A program made the translations under genes and the position numbers. 64,000 nucleotides of DNA from Lumbricus rubellus (taxonomy: Eukaryota; Annelida; Clitellata; Crassiclitellata; Lumbricidae): NCBI GenBank assembly GCA_945859605.1, contig OX243825.1:27842412-27906411 (forward strand). Direction: 5' to 3'. Below the pieces are notes generated by a model. It saw only the letters and a program-made list of their open reading frames with translations. It was not told where the DNA came from and did not search any database. This document shows, piece after piece, positions 41,505 to 54,404 of this stretch (positions are counted from its first letter, which is position 1; every line of letters starts with the position of its first letter).

Positions 41505-41737
41505 CTATAGCGTCCCTTCCATCTCACTACTCAGTGGCGCTCCCGACTGCAGCGCGGACACTGCATTGGAATTTCACACCGAAGCGCTGAGCAATTGCGA
41601 GTGAAGGACTTGTCCAAGGTCCATACGCGGCGACTTGAGGTGGATTCGAACCTGCAACCCTCCGGCTGCATGCAAGACAACGAACATGCCCACTAGTCCA
41701 ACTAGGCCTACAAATTACTACATCAACGCGCCCCACA
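41505..41737 (-). mobile_element. tRNA-derived SINE (inverted)
   Basis: Reverse complement of the SINE at 57835. The tail TATAGCG...GGCGCTCC comes first, then GGTGGATTCGAACCTGCA, a B box in reverse. Confidence 0.75.
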
Positions 41738-41790
41738 ATACACCTACATGTAAATTACACCTATCTTTTTATAAGTGATTGGAACATTGA

Positions 41791-41930
41791 CAGTGGGGTA
41801 GCCAGGAATTTATGATGGGGATTTATGGCCGGATGCTTGTTTTTCTTATATGAGTGGACAAACAACCTTTAAAAAAAGTTTTTCCTAAGTCAATTGGGGG
41901 GTTTAACCCCCAAACTCCCTTGCCTACGCC
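41791..41930. mobile_element. Short hAT-like element with paralogous empty site
   Basis: Begins CAGTGGGGTAGCCAGG and ends CCTTGCCTACGCC, lacking the last few bases. The flanks (TTGGAACATTGA and ATTCAACACGAGCGACAG) are continuous as GGAACATTCAACTCGAGCG at 61072-61090. Confidence 0.6.
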
Positions 41931-42073
41931 ATTCAACACGAGCGACAGATTCTAAGGACAGGCAGCTTTCGTCATAATTATCTGTAGGCGACTATGCGTT
42001 TCAATTAAAACCCAAAATTAAACTGTATCTGAAATAAATTGAAACTATCGATTCCATTAAAAATGTCACTACT

Positions 42074-42205
42074 CTGCAGAGCTCTGCGCCGGCCGCGCCG
42101 CGCCGCCGCCGCCGACAATTCGTGAGCGCCGTCGCCGCCAAATTTTTTGGGTCGGCGCGCCGGCGTCGCCGCCGCCGAATATTTGTCGGCGCGCCGCCGA
42201 TGCCA
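42074..42205. other. GC-rich CpG-dense segment
   Basis: About 130 bp of GCCGCCGCC, GGCGCGCC and GCGCCGTCGCCGCC in an otherwise AT-rich area, with internal inverted repeats. No gene is evident. Confidence 0.6.
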
Positions 42206-42458
42206 CGTTGATTCGTCCATTTCTTTTTCTTAAAATTTTCAACTCCTGCATGATTTCGCTAAAAATATTGTTGCGTCAGTGAGAAGTAGATTCTGTTTCT
42301 TGTGTACTTCGATTTTTCTTGGCGATTTTGCGTCCATGCTATGAAACCTATGATGTTACCTCTTCGTTTTGACTTTTGGAACAATGATCTTAACGTTTGA
42401 ACTTTTGTTCATCTTGTGATTTGATTTGACTTACTGCACCAACAATGATAAAAGAACT

Positions 42459-42762
42459 GTATGTATGTATGTATGTATGTATGTATGTATGTATGTATGT
42501 ATGTATGTATGTATGTATGTATGTATGTATGTATGTATGTATGTATGTATGTATGTATGTATGTATGTATGTATGTATGTATGTATGTATGTATGTATGT
42601 ATGTATGTATGTATGTATGTATGTATGTATGTATGTATGTATGTATGTATGTATGTATGTATGTATGTATGTATGTATGTATGTATGTATGTATGTATGT
42701 ATGTATGTATGTATGTATGTATGTATGTATGTATGTATGTATGTATGTATGTATGTATGTCA
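42459..42762. repeat. (TATG)n microsatellite abutting exon 3 of gene B
   Basis: About 300 bp of uninterrupted TATG. It begins 12-15 bp beyond the end of gene B exon 3, where the intron donor should be. Confidence 0.98.
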
Positions 42763-42774
42763 TTCCACAGTAAC

Positions 42775-44432
42775 TGTTGAGAATAACATCTGAAGTCAGA
42801 CTCCATGTCTAAGTAGAGTCCGTCAGTCCATCCTTTCTGTTAATGAAAATAAATGAATGGATTATATATTTCTCGAAACTTGATAAATCTAAATAGCCTA
42901 ATGTCTTTACATAATTATGATAGTTAATGAAAGTGTGTAGGCTAATTGTGGTAAATCCAATGTTATTGACTACAGTCTGTGATACTTATGTCATACTATA
43001 TTATATTATATCACCTATAGATAATAGTGTCCAGGATTTACTCAGATGCGTTTATTCGCAGTCTTAAAACCGTCATTTTCAGCTGAAACAGGTTTTTTAA
43101 CGAGCAGTTGTACGCAAGATGTGCAGTTCTAAATGGATTTGTGCAGTTGAAGATTTTGTACAGTTAAAACTAGCAAAAATTGGCCATTGTCCTCCAATTG
43201 TACATGTAAGTAATTCACCATAGAGGATGGAAAAGGAAAGAAGGGGTCGTGCAGTTCTAAAAATTCCTTGAAAACAGACATGAGCTGAGATTGTGTCAGG
43301 ATCGCTTCTGAGTATTATAGTAGGCTAACCTTGATGGGGCGCCATATAAATTCCATTAACGAATATTTCTATGTCTGTTTTTCTGTATGCATGGGCGTTT
43401 GCCTGTTAAGTAGGCCTAATGACATTTTGCTTCTACGTTGTGCACAAAACTTTACCTCGTCCAAGAGGATTCCATCGAATGAACGTTAACCATAAATTCT
43501 CACCAGCTCATCTCTACAACTTCCTTAGACTTTAGTGCAGTTCATTTTTGCTATCATTGTCTTTTTATTACAAAGCATCATCATCGCCTTCATCACAGTC
43601 AACAAGACGTAACAAATTATTGGCTGAATTGTGTTAGACTAACATTTCCGTTATAGTTGATTTGGAAAGACTGATAGTTAGCGTTGTTGAGAGAGCAGTA
43701 GGTGCTGGATCCCATGTACTTGAAGCACTGACCCTTATTGGCTGACCCATTTACGATTTGACCGCAAGCTGAACACAAAACAAACACACAAAAAATAGTT
43801 TAATTATGGAGTTAATGGGATCAACACCAATAAAAGCATAATTCCAAAGCTATATTATATTGAATTCTCCAGAAAATCAAAAGCACGCATTTATACTTTA
43901 TGGCTTGTGAATTAAGAGCATGACACTGGATGACGAGATACAAATTAGAGGCTGCATCATTGTTAGGCCAAATATGCATGCGTAGGTCTACATAGCCTAA
44001 TAGACTACGAAGTGTCGTAAAATTATCTAAAACGTATTTTAGCCATGTTCTCATCTCTCATATATCTTCTACTTCTACTATAACAGTACTGTGGTCCATC
44101 CCGCAATTTCTTCGACAGATCCACTTGACATTAAATTTGGGTTGGTTGGTTGAAGTGAGAGGTGTCCATAATATTCTGTTTGTTCATTTACGCCTAAGCA
44201 TGAATAGGAAATCATGTAACCAGTTTGCTTCTGTGAACTGCAGTTGATGTTCAAGTTCATCGCAAATATTCAGGTCTCACTGACAGAAAACATTTCATTT
44301 CTTACCTGACGATACTACAGTCACGGAGTTGACGTTGAAACAAAGACAAGCGCCTTTGACAAGAGTTGTTCCAGTGATGTCCCCTTTGGCAACCGCTACC
44401 AATGCAAGAAGTAGGATCAAGGAAGTCGCCAT
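42775..44432 (-). pseudogene. Gene B: 5' part of the array gene (SH3b half only)
   Basis: Three exons match genes A and C: 44306-44432 (signal peptide MATSLILLLALVAVAKG, then CLCFNVNSVTVVSS), 43644-43768 (ACGQIVNGSANKGQC...INYNGN) and 42775-42836 (KGWTDGLYLDMESDFRC). The first two introns are GT-AG with conserved phases 1 and 0. Exon 3 lacks the family donor (CAG|GTCAG is CAACAGTTACTG here), and a TATG microsatellite follows. No exon 4-6 homologue lies between here and gene A. Read through, the frame continues into about 80 residues of repeated YIHT and stops in QKFKR. It is either a truncated pseudogene or, less likely, a secreted SH3b-only protein with a repeat tail. The promoter region was not identified. 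Confidence 0.75.
43280..43360 (+). mobile_element. LINE/SINE 3' tail fragment
   Basis: AGGATCGCTTCTGAGTA and GGGGCGCCATATAAATTCC are a diverged copy of the shared tail, in intron 2 of gene B. Confidence 0.55.
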
Positions 44433-44974
44433 TTCACAGTTCACACCACTATGTGATATTCTCAACTAAACACTGTATCACCTCTATTATAATACTATAT
44501 TATAATACTAAGACTCTTTATTATCGTTCACACACTAAAGTCACCTTGCAAGTTAGACTTGAGACAAAAAACTATGTTGGAGGCGTTCAGTAGTGTTGTC
44601 TGCCAACAGCACGGTGGTTGGCAGAAGTCGGTAAAGTAACGACGCAATGCAAGTGTGTTCACAAAAACGACACCTGTCACGAAATAAGCCTAATGTGAAT
44701 TACTTATTAGGATAGATTAAAAATTTAACAATCTCTGTGGGCCCCTTGAGGTCGTGGGCCCGTGTCCTTTGCACACAGGGTAGCTAGGCCTACATGTACG
44801 TCACTGGCGTAGACATAGCCTAATAATTAATTATTCCTAAGGCTTGTGTGTTGACAACGAATATGTCACGTGGACTTCCTCACAACTCAATATCCAATGA
44901 ATGTAAACCTTCTGATATTTGAGTGGACCTATTTAAGCTGAAGAAAGAATTTTCTTCTAAGAGGTCTATGCAAG

Positions 44975-45258
44975 CAGTGGCGCCTGCACATAGGGGCAAG
45001 AAGGGAAGGACTTTCCAAATTGAAAATCGATTTCCTATTAATTAAAAAAAATAACTACTATTTTTGGGTTACTTTCTTTGCACTGAGGCGTAATTATACA
45101 CAACGTGAAACTGAGAAATTGACGTATAGAAACCTGTGTGAAAAATAGCCGTGTTCTTAATATTCTGCTTTGCATTTTCAAGCTCTTGCTAAAAAATAAT
45201 TATTGACGCGACATTGTGTTTTATCCTTTCCTGCCAAAGTTTCCTGCGGGCGTCCATA
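44975..45258. mobile_element. Diverged, inverted copy of the 670-1111 element
   Basis: GCGCCTGCACATAGGGGCAAG matches the reverse complement of the right end of 670-1111, and CCTGCGGGCGTCCATA matches the left end. No duplication was found. Confidence 0.55.
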
Positions 45259-45520
45259 ATAGGCCCCATATATGCCGTCGGCTATCAGGTTAATTTTCAG
45301 TAGGCCTAAACACGAGAATCGGACGAACGTAGGTCTAAGCGATGGAGATTCATGCTATACGCCTAATTGTAAGACATTGAATGTATTGCATGACGGATGT
45401 TGAACGGGTATTAATAGTTGAATTTGAATTGATTTGCATAGGACTATCAGTCTATCATGGTATTTGACAAAGTAATTATTATGGTCATAAAGACTAGGGC
45501 AGACTACGATTTTTGTATGT

Positions 45521-45735
45521 TATAGCGCCCCTTCAAGTTCACTACTCAGAGGCGCTCCCGACTACAGCGCGGACACTGCTTCGGAGTATCACACTGAAGC
45601 GCTGAGCGATTGCGAGCGAAGAACTTGCTCAGGGTTCCTACGTGGTGGCTTGAGGTGGATTCGAACCTGCAGCCTTCCTGCTGTTAGGCAACGAACATAC
45701 CCTGGTACCCACTAGACTCTACACCAACGTGCCTC
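45521..45735 (-). mobile_element. tRNA-derived SINE (inverted)
   Basis: Same family as 41505 and 57835: TATAGCGCCCCTTCAAG tail first, then GAGGTGGATTCGAACCTGCA. Confidence 0.75.
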
Positions 45736-46527
45736 ACAACTAAATTAGTCTACAATCTACATCAATCCACGTAATACTATGACTATTTTTATGTGCGCCT
45801 CAGTTTATCGAGTCATATGCTTTGATGGACTTCGTTACGATCAGTGACTCCATAATATTATATGTAGTCTACAGATTATACCGTACTGATTTGCATAATT
45901 TCTTTTTCCCTGATAAAATCAATTTTTATGTTATCGAGTCCCGTTTCCACAAGTCTGGTTTCACAGTTTGCCAGCAAGTGTTTCTGTTCATTTAGGCTAC
46001 TGCCACAGCATAGAAATAATTATATTAGTATTATAATAGAAGTCTATTATGGACATTTGGGGTGTGCGCAAATGGAGGCCGCCAAACGTACGTGCAGGGT
46101 TACCGGGGGTATATTAAAGTAGCATGGGGCCCGGCCTGGCGGGTCTTATCAGATAACGTTTGGCCGGTTACGTTTACCTGCTAGTTGGGTTCAAAGGGTC
46201 AATTGCGAGGAAATTTGATAGAAATCAAAAAGTAATCTAGGAGTTAAAATAGATTTCAATTGTCTATTACAAGTGCCTCCTATTGCTATTATTTGCGGAC
46301 GCCTATTTTTACGCATACGATTTAGGCCTACCGGTTATGCCTGTGTAAAATTTGTTGTCTTTGTGAAACAAAAAGCGTCGTGCTATACCCTATTTGACAT
46401 AGTCTGGTGCCCTACTTACCTTCACCACCAGCATTGTAAACTCTTGTAAGCATTACTCATCAAATATTAGTTATACATGTAGGCCTACATGACCTGTGTC
46501 TTGCTTTGTTTGTATTATATTAAAAAA

Positions 46528-48090
46528 CAGCGGCGCCGCCAGGATTTTTTTTCTGTACGCACAACTTGCACAAAATAATATGAAGCGAACAGCGATCGAT
46601 ACGAGCTTATATATACATGTATATATATATAATATATATATATGTATGTATATATATATACCGTATATGCTACTGGCGATTATGATGTATCACCATAGGC
46701 GCCGAGTTGACCCGAAGAGTAGGGGTGCCTAAAAAAATGTGAAAATATGCGCGCGTCAGCGCACGAAAAAATTTGTGACCCTTTTTTATAGGATACTTAT
46801 TGAAATCACCACTGTTCACATAGGCGGAGACTTGGTCCTGGTTTTAGAGGACGAACTCGCGGCCAAAGTATGATCGCCGAGCAGGGAAGGGATTTGGGAA
46901 CGGGATGTGCTCCTCCCCATTTTCGATTTTTTTTTATTTTCACACTGCGATGGTAGAACCTTAGGCTATCATTTTGACGTCATGACAACCTTGTCAAAAT
47001 TTCCTGTTATAGCATTATAGACATGATCTAAAACTTCAATAAAATAATGTTTTTCCCAATTTAATTTTTTGATCATTCTTTGTGTTTGATGTAGCCTATT
47101 TCTCTTGGAATCCACACAGAAGAAAAGCACAATCTTCGTTTTCATGGGCGTCTTGGAGCACTCTCCCTCAATTAGGTCAACATACTCAAATTTTGCACAA
47201 GAAATCAGACAATTGGCCACTGTTTAGTGAGCCAATATTAAAACTGTGGAATAGTTTTTCAAATAGTATTTCAAGTAGTTTTTAAAGACAAAACAATATC
47301 ACGCTTTTATGATGCTGGGAGGTGACTCTCGAGCACTGAAGAACACTATTGAGCATGTATACACTATAGGCCTAAAGAAACAATCATGGGCGCCCGCAGA
47401 AAATTTCGCAGGAGGGCGCAAAAATGTTACGATGGTCATGGTTGAATTTTTCAGTGACAAAAAGCATGAAAAAACAGCGCTGAAAATTAAAAACACGGGT
47501 ATTTTTTCAAAGAGGTTTCTTGATGCAAATTTTTCAGTTCATTTTGTGTATTATTTTTAATATGAATAGTTTCCCAAGTGCGAAAATTTGCTAAAAATCC
47601 AAAAGTAGATGTTACAAAAATAGGCACTATAGGCCTATATATTTATTTCTATAGAGATTTCTAAACATAAATATTATTTATGACTTTCACTGTGTGTATC
47701 ATTGGTATCATTAGTGTTTTAATGCGAAAACATTTGTTAAAAACTCAAAAGTTGTAGTTAGAAAAAAAATAAGTGTCACTTTTCCAGTTTTTTTACTTTC
47801 TCGCTTCATTTTTAATCAATTCTTTCCCGGAACACGAAGATATAATATACCCGAAGACGCTGACTGCGAAGATGGCTCTCTATTAGAGTGTAGGCTATGT
47901 AAGTAAGTAAGTAAGTAAGTAGGTAAGTATATTCTATAGAATTATAGAATTTCAATAGATTCAAAAGATTTTCATCGCTTATAATATTTTACGCTTTAAT
48001 TCTTTAATTTACAATTCGTAAAAAAAAATTTTTTGGGTCTTTTCGCGCTGTACGCACTTGCGTAAGTGCGTACGCCTAACGGCGCCCCTG
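46528..48090. mobile_element. hAT-like element (1.56 kb) with nested copy
   Basis: CAGCGGCGCCGCCAGG and GGCGCCCCTG termini with GTACGCAC near both ends, flanked by an exact TTAAAAAA duplication (46520-46527, 48091-48098). The interior includes a 5' copy of the 670-1111 family (47385 to about 47790) and a GTAA repeat (47896-47928). No transposase is recognisable. Confidence 0.8.
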
Positions 48091-48159
48091 TTAAAAAATA
48101 CTTAGCACAATAATTTTTTTGCATTGATAGAGTGGTCAGATGAGGTTGCGTTTAGTCTG

Positions 48160-48420
48160 AAGTCCAGCAAACTCATTATATACAACGCCCTTTCTTTCGG
48201 TCTCGGCTGAGCTTCGGCGATATATAAATAGTCTTATTGTACATCATTAGGATAAACCGTAAGCTTATGCCCTACATTACTCTGATAGTACTAATCATTA
48301 TGCAATAATATTTTAAATGAGTAACGACCGGATTCTAACCGTTGGCAACTTTAAGGCTCGAGTTGTTAGTTTTCTTTTTGCAAATACTGTGGAATTTGCC
48401 GTAAATTATTTTAAAGAAAT
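48160..48420. repeat. Block shared with 4623-4890
   Basis: Same-strand similarity including CCAGCAAACTCATTATA, CTTATGCCCTACATTACT and AAATACTGTGGAATTT. In the pseudogene the same block is joined directly to broken exon 4. Confidence 0.7.
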
Positions 48421-49218
48421 AACTAGCTGTACCCGGCCACGCGTTGCTGTGGCTGAAAAGAGCGTCCAACCATCCCACTCTACCTCAACTCCCCCTCCTC
48501 TCCCCTCCCCCTCCCCCTCCGCCTCCCCCAATTGTTCAAAGTAACTGTAGGCTATTCATCCAACAAATAGAAAACTTATAATTACAATCTTCAGAAAAAT
48601 CATTGCTGACACACGCGTGTAATGAAGTTGCAGGAACTATTGGTAGCAAAAAGAGAAAACATTTCTTGTCATTGGAAACTTAATTATGATTATTGGATAC
48701 AGGTTACATGTTAAGAAGCAAGCTTATCAAATGCAAAATTGGCTCAAAGGTTTCGGTGCTTAAACTGCACAATTCTCGGTAGTGATAAGCAAAAAGCGTA
48801 GCCTAATATTTAAAAGCATGATGTCAGATAATTATAATCAATTATTAATGTCTTGCTCTTGCAAAAGCATGCAGAAATCGCAAATGATTAAGCAGAGGAA
48901 AATCGATAAAACACCCGTCAGGCGTGAATTTTTCGATTAGATCTATGGTTTTATTCGCCTAAGTAAACAAGATTATAATTATAGGCCTATTACATGAAAG
49001 ATATATTGATTTTTTATAATCTTATCTCTTTCGCCAAAAATTTAAGAAGTTTGTGTGACAGATACAAATTGTTATGGATTTTAAACGCATTAGGGTTGGT
49101 TTCAAGCATAATATTTTTGTGTATGGTTTAAAATTCCGCGCCGCTAGCAAGTCACGTGCCAGAATCTGACATCGCCATAGGCTGCATTATAATTGGGTGC
49201 GCATGCAATTTGCGCTCT
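48421..49218. repeat. Downstream flank of gene C (empty site for gypsy-2)
   Basis: From 48548 on it aligns with 17392-17901 plus 25088-25340. At 48968-48985 the sequence AAACAAGATTATAATTATAGG is uninterrupted where gypsy-2 sits in the other copy. At 48422 the string CTAGCTGTACCCGGCCACGC is a dispersed motif I have seen associated with transposons; I do not assign it. Confidence 0.75.
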
Positions 49219-52200
49219 TTATGTAGAGCATGTCTCATTTGCGCAGCGTGAATAGCAAGCCTCACACTCTGTAGATCCAGACGTTTCGTATCGACAGCTG
49301 ATGGAGCTTGGACCGCTTCTGAAGGATCTAATTGTAGCAAAGGAATCGTAGAAAGGATATGAACTGTCATAAGTTGAATAACCAACGCTACGACCGCACC
49401 ATTGCTCATAGACCTGTCAACAATCACAACGCAACTAGAATTTGTTACAGCAAGTATTTAGCTGTACTTGTTTTATCGACTATAATTAATTTTTAAACAA
49501 AACCGTTGACAGCGACCTTGCCTCACTCCAATAACATAGACAACAGAATAATAATAATTATTATTATACCCGATAACTTTGCAAATAATTTGTGAGGTTC
49601 AATACACGTGCAAAATTCTTGTTGCCATTATTGCTAATGACAATAATAATTAGGCTGAATCACCGCATTTCGATGTACAGCCCTTTGTGGGGCTTCGAAC
49701 AAATTCTTAAATGGGCTTTTTAATTCGTGCTCGACACTTGGTACAACGAACAAAAGGCGTCTCTTTGATTGACAAAAAGATCCTTGATAGTGAACAAAGG
49801 TGGTAATTTTCATGGACTGCTGTTTATTAGCAATTTAGCACAAAATTCTGCCTACCTTCGAATTACATCAGCGGCCTCACTGCAGATGTGACCCCACTGC
49901 AGACCAGGCCTCACTGCAGATCTGGCCCCACTGCAGACTAGGCCCACTGCAGACCTGGCCCCACTGCAGACCTAGCCCCACTGCAGACCTGGCCCCACTG
50001 CAGACCTGGCCCCACTGCAGACCTGGCCCCACTGTAGACCTGGCCCCACTGCAAACCTGGCCCCACTTCAGACCTGGCCCCACTGCAGACTTGGCCCCAC
50101 TGCAGAGCTGGCCCCACTTTTTATAGTCTCATTAACCAATGTTGGTCTGCATAGCGGAGCAACGAGCAGAAAAGACCAAGAGCGGACTTTGTTCTCATGG
50201 ACGAAGGAAGAGGAAGTAGCTAGCATTAAAAAATGGGGCAAAAAGTAGGCAGAAGTATAAAGCCTAACAGGCAGCACCCGACTCGAGCAGAAATCGATTT
50301 GCTCCTTGGCGTGTGTAAGTAGAGAACTTCACTTATAATAATAGCTGGAGACGTGACTGAATGTGGCGGTGTGGCCAAAAAGGCTTTGACTAAAATACCT
50401 TGATTGAGTAGGAATGATCGCATTTGATGAACACAGCTGCGTGTCCACTGTATTCTCCGTTCGAATCGAATGTGGCAATCGCCGTATTCTCGGCGATGTT
50501 TCGATTGCATTCCCCATCGACCTGCACATGCACGCCATAAGCTCATAGGCTTGTGCCTAGAAGTCACACCACTATGTTTCTTTCTCATTTAAAAACTGTC
50601 TTATTTAACCGTTGTTGGACTGGGAGCGCTTCTGAGTAGACTGGGAGCGCTTCTGAGTAGATTGCCTTGAAGGTGCGCTATGTAAAAAGTCAATAGTAAC
50701 AGAGACCTTTGCGATATTCAAAACTCTGACTCACGTCAGCTATAAAAATGTAACAATAAAAAGGGTACTAGACCAAACATACAGAAGATTATTATGGTTA
50801 TCATCAGCCGCGATCTTTGGAACTGGACAAAAATCGAAAATGACTACATGCTAGGCGGTAGACACAAGGGGCGGAATTTATGAATTATGATGGTGTCATA
50901 TAAGCCATAGGACGACTAACAACGACACGTCTTTGTGCTGGCGACCAGTGTTATTTTAGTTCCAGCATTAATTTTTATTCCTATTCTTATTCTATTCCAT
51001 TGTTGTAATTTTTATTCTAGTTTTAGTTCTTCTTTATAAATAAATTTCGTTCTTATTCTTGTTCCACTTCCTATTTAGAAATAATTTTAGTTCCAGTTCC
51101 AGTTCCAGTTTCAGTTCTAGTTCCACTTCCAATTCCACTTCTCATAGTTATGTCTAACATGAATGATTACAGTAACACACAAAACAGTGTCTCGAGTCTT
51201 TTGACCTATTAATAAGATTAGTAATAATTAGAAATAATAATCAATAGGAGAGAAAATATTATTTTTTAAAATTTCCTTTTCTGATGCCTTCAGTCCGAAA
51301 AACTAATAAATTTTTTAAAGTTTCTATTTCTATTCCGTTCTCGTTCCAGAAAAATATTGAAATTTTTATTCCTATTCAATTCTCGTTCCAGAATTATTTT
51401 TTATTCCAGTTTTCGTTCCATGGAACAAAATTAAAATAATTATTATTCTTATTCTATTCTCAGGAACTAAAATAACACTGCTGGCGACATGTACGATTCA
51501 TAAGACACACTTAGAAGTTAGAAGACCACACAGTTAGGCGGAAATTAAAGCGTGGTTATAGTTAGCGCGCATGCGTAAGAGATGTTAATAGGCGGCGGTC
51601 ATAATACAGTTAAATGGTCAGTCCGCATATGGAAATGGGCTCCCTGTGGAACTACGTTTAATACCTCCAGCCTGAAGACTGTTCTCTTTAGCCGTGGTTG
51701 GGTTGGGAGCGCTTCTGAGTAGATATTCTTGAAGAGGCGCTATATAACTGTCTGAAATTAATGAATGAAATGAATGGAAATAAATATAGACGTTGCATCG
51801 CCGCGGAAGATTATTCTGGCGGTATATTATATGCGATCTAAAACTCCTTTTTGTCACACATTAAAGGCATTTTGGAGAACTTGTGACCGCAAAAACCAAA
51901 AGCATTATATTAATCAGTTTATCGTCCCTCAGCCAACGTGGTGCCTATAAACAAAAACTCTTTGACGGATGCATCCAGATTTCACGAGGCAATTTGTTGC
52001 TTTCGAAAAATATTTGTAAGGCGTAATACAGCTCACTAATGGTTTAAACAGCGTCGAAGTGGACGACTCGCAAATGTCCCGCCGGTCATGTTTTGCCTTT
52101 AAGACAGCGACTAGTAGACTTACACGACCATCAAAGTTCTACTGGGGTTAATCGTGACTTAGACGTGACTAAGTCTAAGAGGTCGTGGTGAATACCGATT

Positions 52201-53807
52201 TATCCGCTAGTAGCCAACTAGCAAGATTTAGTCAGCGACTAGAAGAAAAGACGCCGTCATATATTTCGCCCCGGGAGAGACAGCGAGTGCGTGAGTGGGT
52301 GAGTGAGGCAGAAAGAGTGAGAAGCAGTGGCGTAGCAATAGGGCGTGTAGCACGTGCTGTGCAAGAGGGCCCCCGGCGGTCAGAGTCACATTTTCATTTT
52401 CTGAATATTCAGAATGTAATCAAGTCTAGCCTACATGTCCGGCGTAGCCTACACACGCAAAACATAAGTCAAAAGTCTCATTGGCTTAACCCTAATCCGA
52501 ACAAGGGGGGGGGGGAGGGTCTGGCCAGACCCCTTCATATATTTCGTGCATAACTTTTTAAAGGTGATAGTTTCTCAAATTGCTTCTATGACTTTGTTCC
52601 TATATGGATGAGCTACAATTAGCACATCTAAGCGACCAAATCGGTTGAGTGATAAGGAGATACTGAAGATAATACTGAGGGATACTGTATAATGTTGACA
52701 GTTTAGACAATAAGAGCAATTACAAAGAATGTGGTCGTGAAAAGATACCAATGCCTGAATAACAACCTTCAGGTGTTTCTTATGATAAAAACAGTGTTGA
52801 AATTGAAGATGATGATGAACATGACGATGAGACTGGACTTAATAGTGAAGATGATGATGACGAAACTGTCGATACTGATGAAGCCGAGAGATCTGAGTAC
52901 AAGTAAAGATCCGGATATGTTTGGCAGACAAATGCATAGCCAAAAGGATGTGCTCTGTTGCACAATGTAGTAAGCAAAAAATGTGCAATAAAAGAATATG
53001 AACACATCATATGAGAATATTCAAGATAGTTTTCACAGTCTCCTAACCAATGAGATAGATGAGAGACATCAGCATTCGACATACAAACCCGACAGCAACA
53101 GCTAACGGACTATGATAGTATGATGCATGCTTACAATTATTTAGGTAAAGGCATATTCTATTAATTTTTGGATAGATATTTTATATAAAACAGTCATACT
53201 GACTTTGAATTTAACAGCATTTAATACTAGGGCCTAATATTACTATTATTCTTTATTTGATTTTCTATATTTTATAGATAGACAGTTATTGAGTCCACGA
53301 AACACGTATGACAAACAGTCGCAATTAATGTTACTCAACATTTAGTCTAAAATTCATCATAATAATGATTTATGTTGCATAGAGAGACTAATACATTGTT
53401 GTTTTTAGTCATTCTGACATCATCTTACAAAAATTTGCATCTAAAAATCCCTATTACCGACGAGAAACCTACATTAAAACGGGGGTCTGGCCAGACCCCC
53501 CCCTTGTTCAAATGAAGTTGGATTTTTGCTTGTTCGGATGAGGATTAAGCTTGAATTCAACTTTTCTCTGGTAGACTGAATAAATTGAATTTTTTAAAAT
53601 ATTAATAGTAGAGAACACGATATAAATTGCAATGAGCTACTTTACTATTAATTTCGAGTGCGAAATAGTGTCTATAGCAAAAGAGCCAGGTGTGTTGCGC
53701 AGCCTTTTTGTTTGAAATTGAGGGGGTTCGAGCATTGAAGGGCCCACCACCGAAATCCCTGCATAAGGGCCTCCAAACACTTTGCTACGCCACTGGTGAG
53801 AAGTGTG

Positions 53808-53880
<73 letters not shown>

Positions 53881-54359
53881 GACAGGCAGAGGCAGAAACA
53901 TACAGAAAGAGACAGAGACACAGAGTGAGAGACAGACAGACAGTGAGAAGGACACATACAGAGACAGAGACAGTGAGGGACACACACAGAGAGACAGACA
54001 GAGACAGAGAGAGACAGATAAGATAGACGGACGGACAGAGACAGATAAGATAGACGGACGGACAGAGCGAGAGACACAGAGAGAGAGAGAGACAAATACA
54101 CAAAGTGAGAGACACTTCGAGATAGATACAGAGACAGAGAGACAGAGAGAGAGACAGAAAGAGTGACAGAGAGACATAGAGATAGACAGAGAGACAGATA
54201 GACAGACAAAAAGAGACAGAGACAGAGTGACGGAGAAAGACAGATAAACAGATAAAGCGAGCGAGAGACACGGAGAGAGACAGAGAGAAACACAGAGAGA
54301 CAGAGACACAGAAAGACACAGAAAGAGACAGAGACACATAGAGAGAGACAGTGAGAGAA

Positions 54360-54404
<45 letters not shown>

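Larger units (their letters stand above)
39430..42060. repeat. Upstream block of gene A duplicated upstream of gene C
   Basis: Patches throughout align with 58615-61200, for example GAAAATGATGGTTCCATTGAC (39638 and 58788), TTGCACATCGCACATGAA (40060 and 59257) and GAGCGACAGATTCTA (41940 and 61077). Insertions differ: a LINE (40840-41300), a SINE (41505-41737) and a hAT-like element (41791-41930) occur only here. Confidence 0.8.

Noticed and set aside
44078..44260. 60-codon ORF in intron 1 of gene B
   Set aside because: Starts with ATG but has no counterpart in genes A or C and no splice-compatible boundaries.
47082..47285. Possible LINE C-terminal relic (ILKLWNSFSNS)
   Set aside because: Only a weak resemblance to the WNSLP motif; no tail or flanking evidence.
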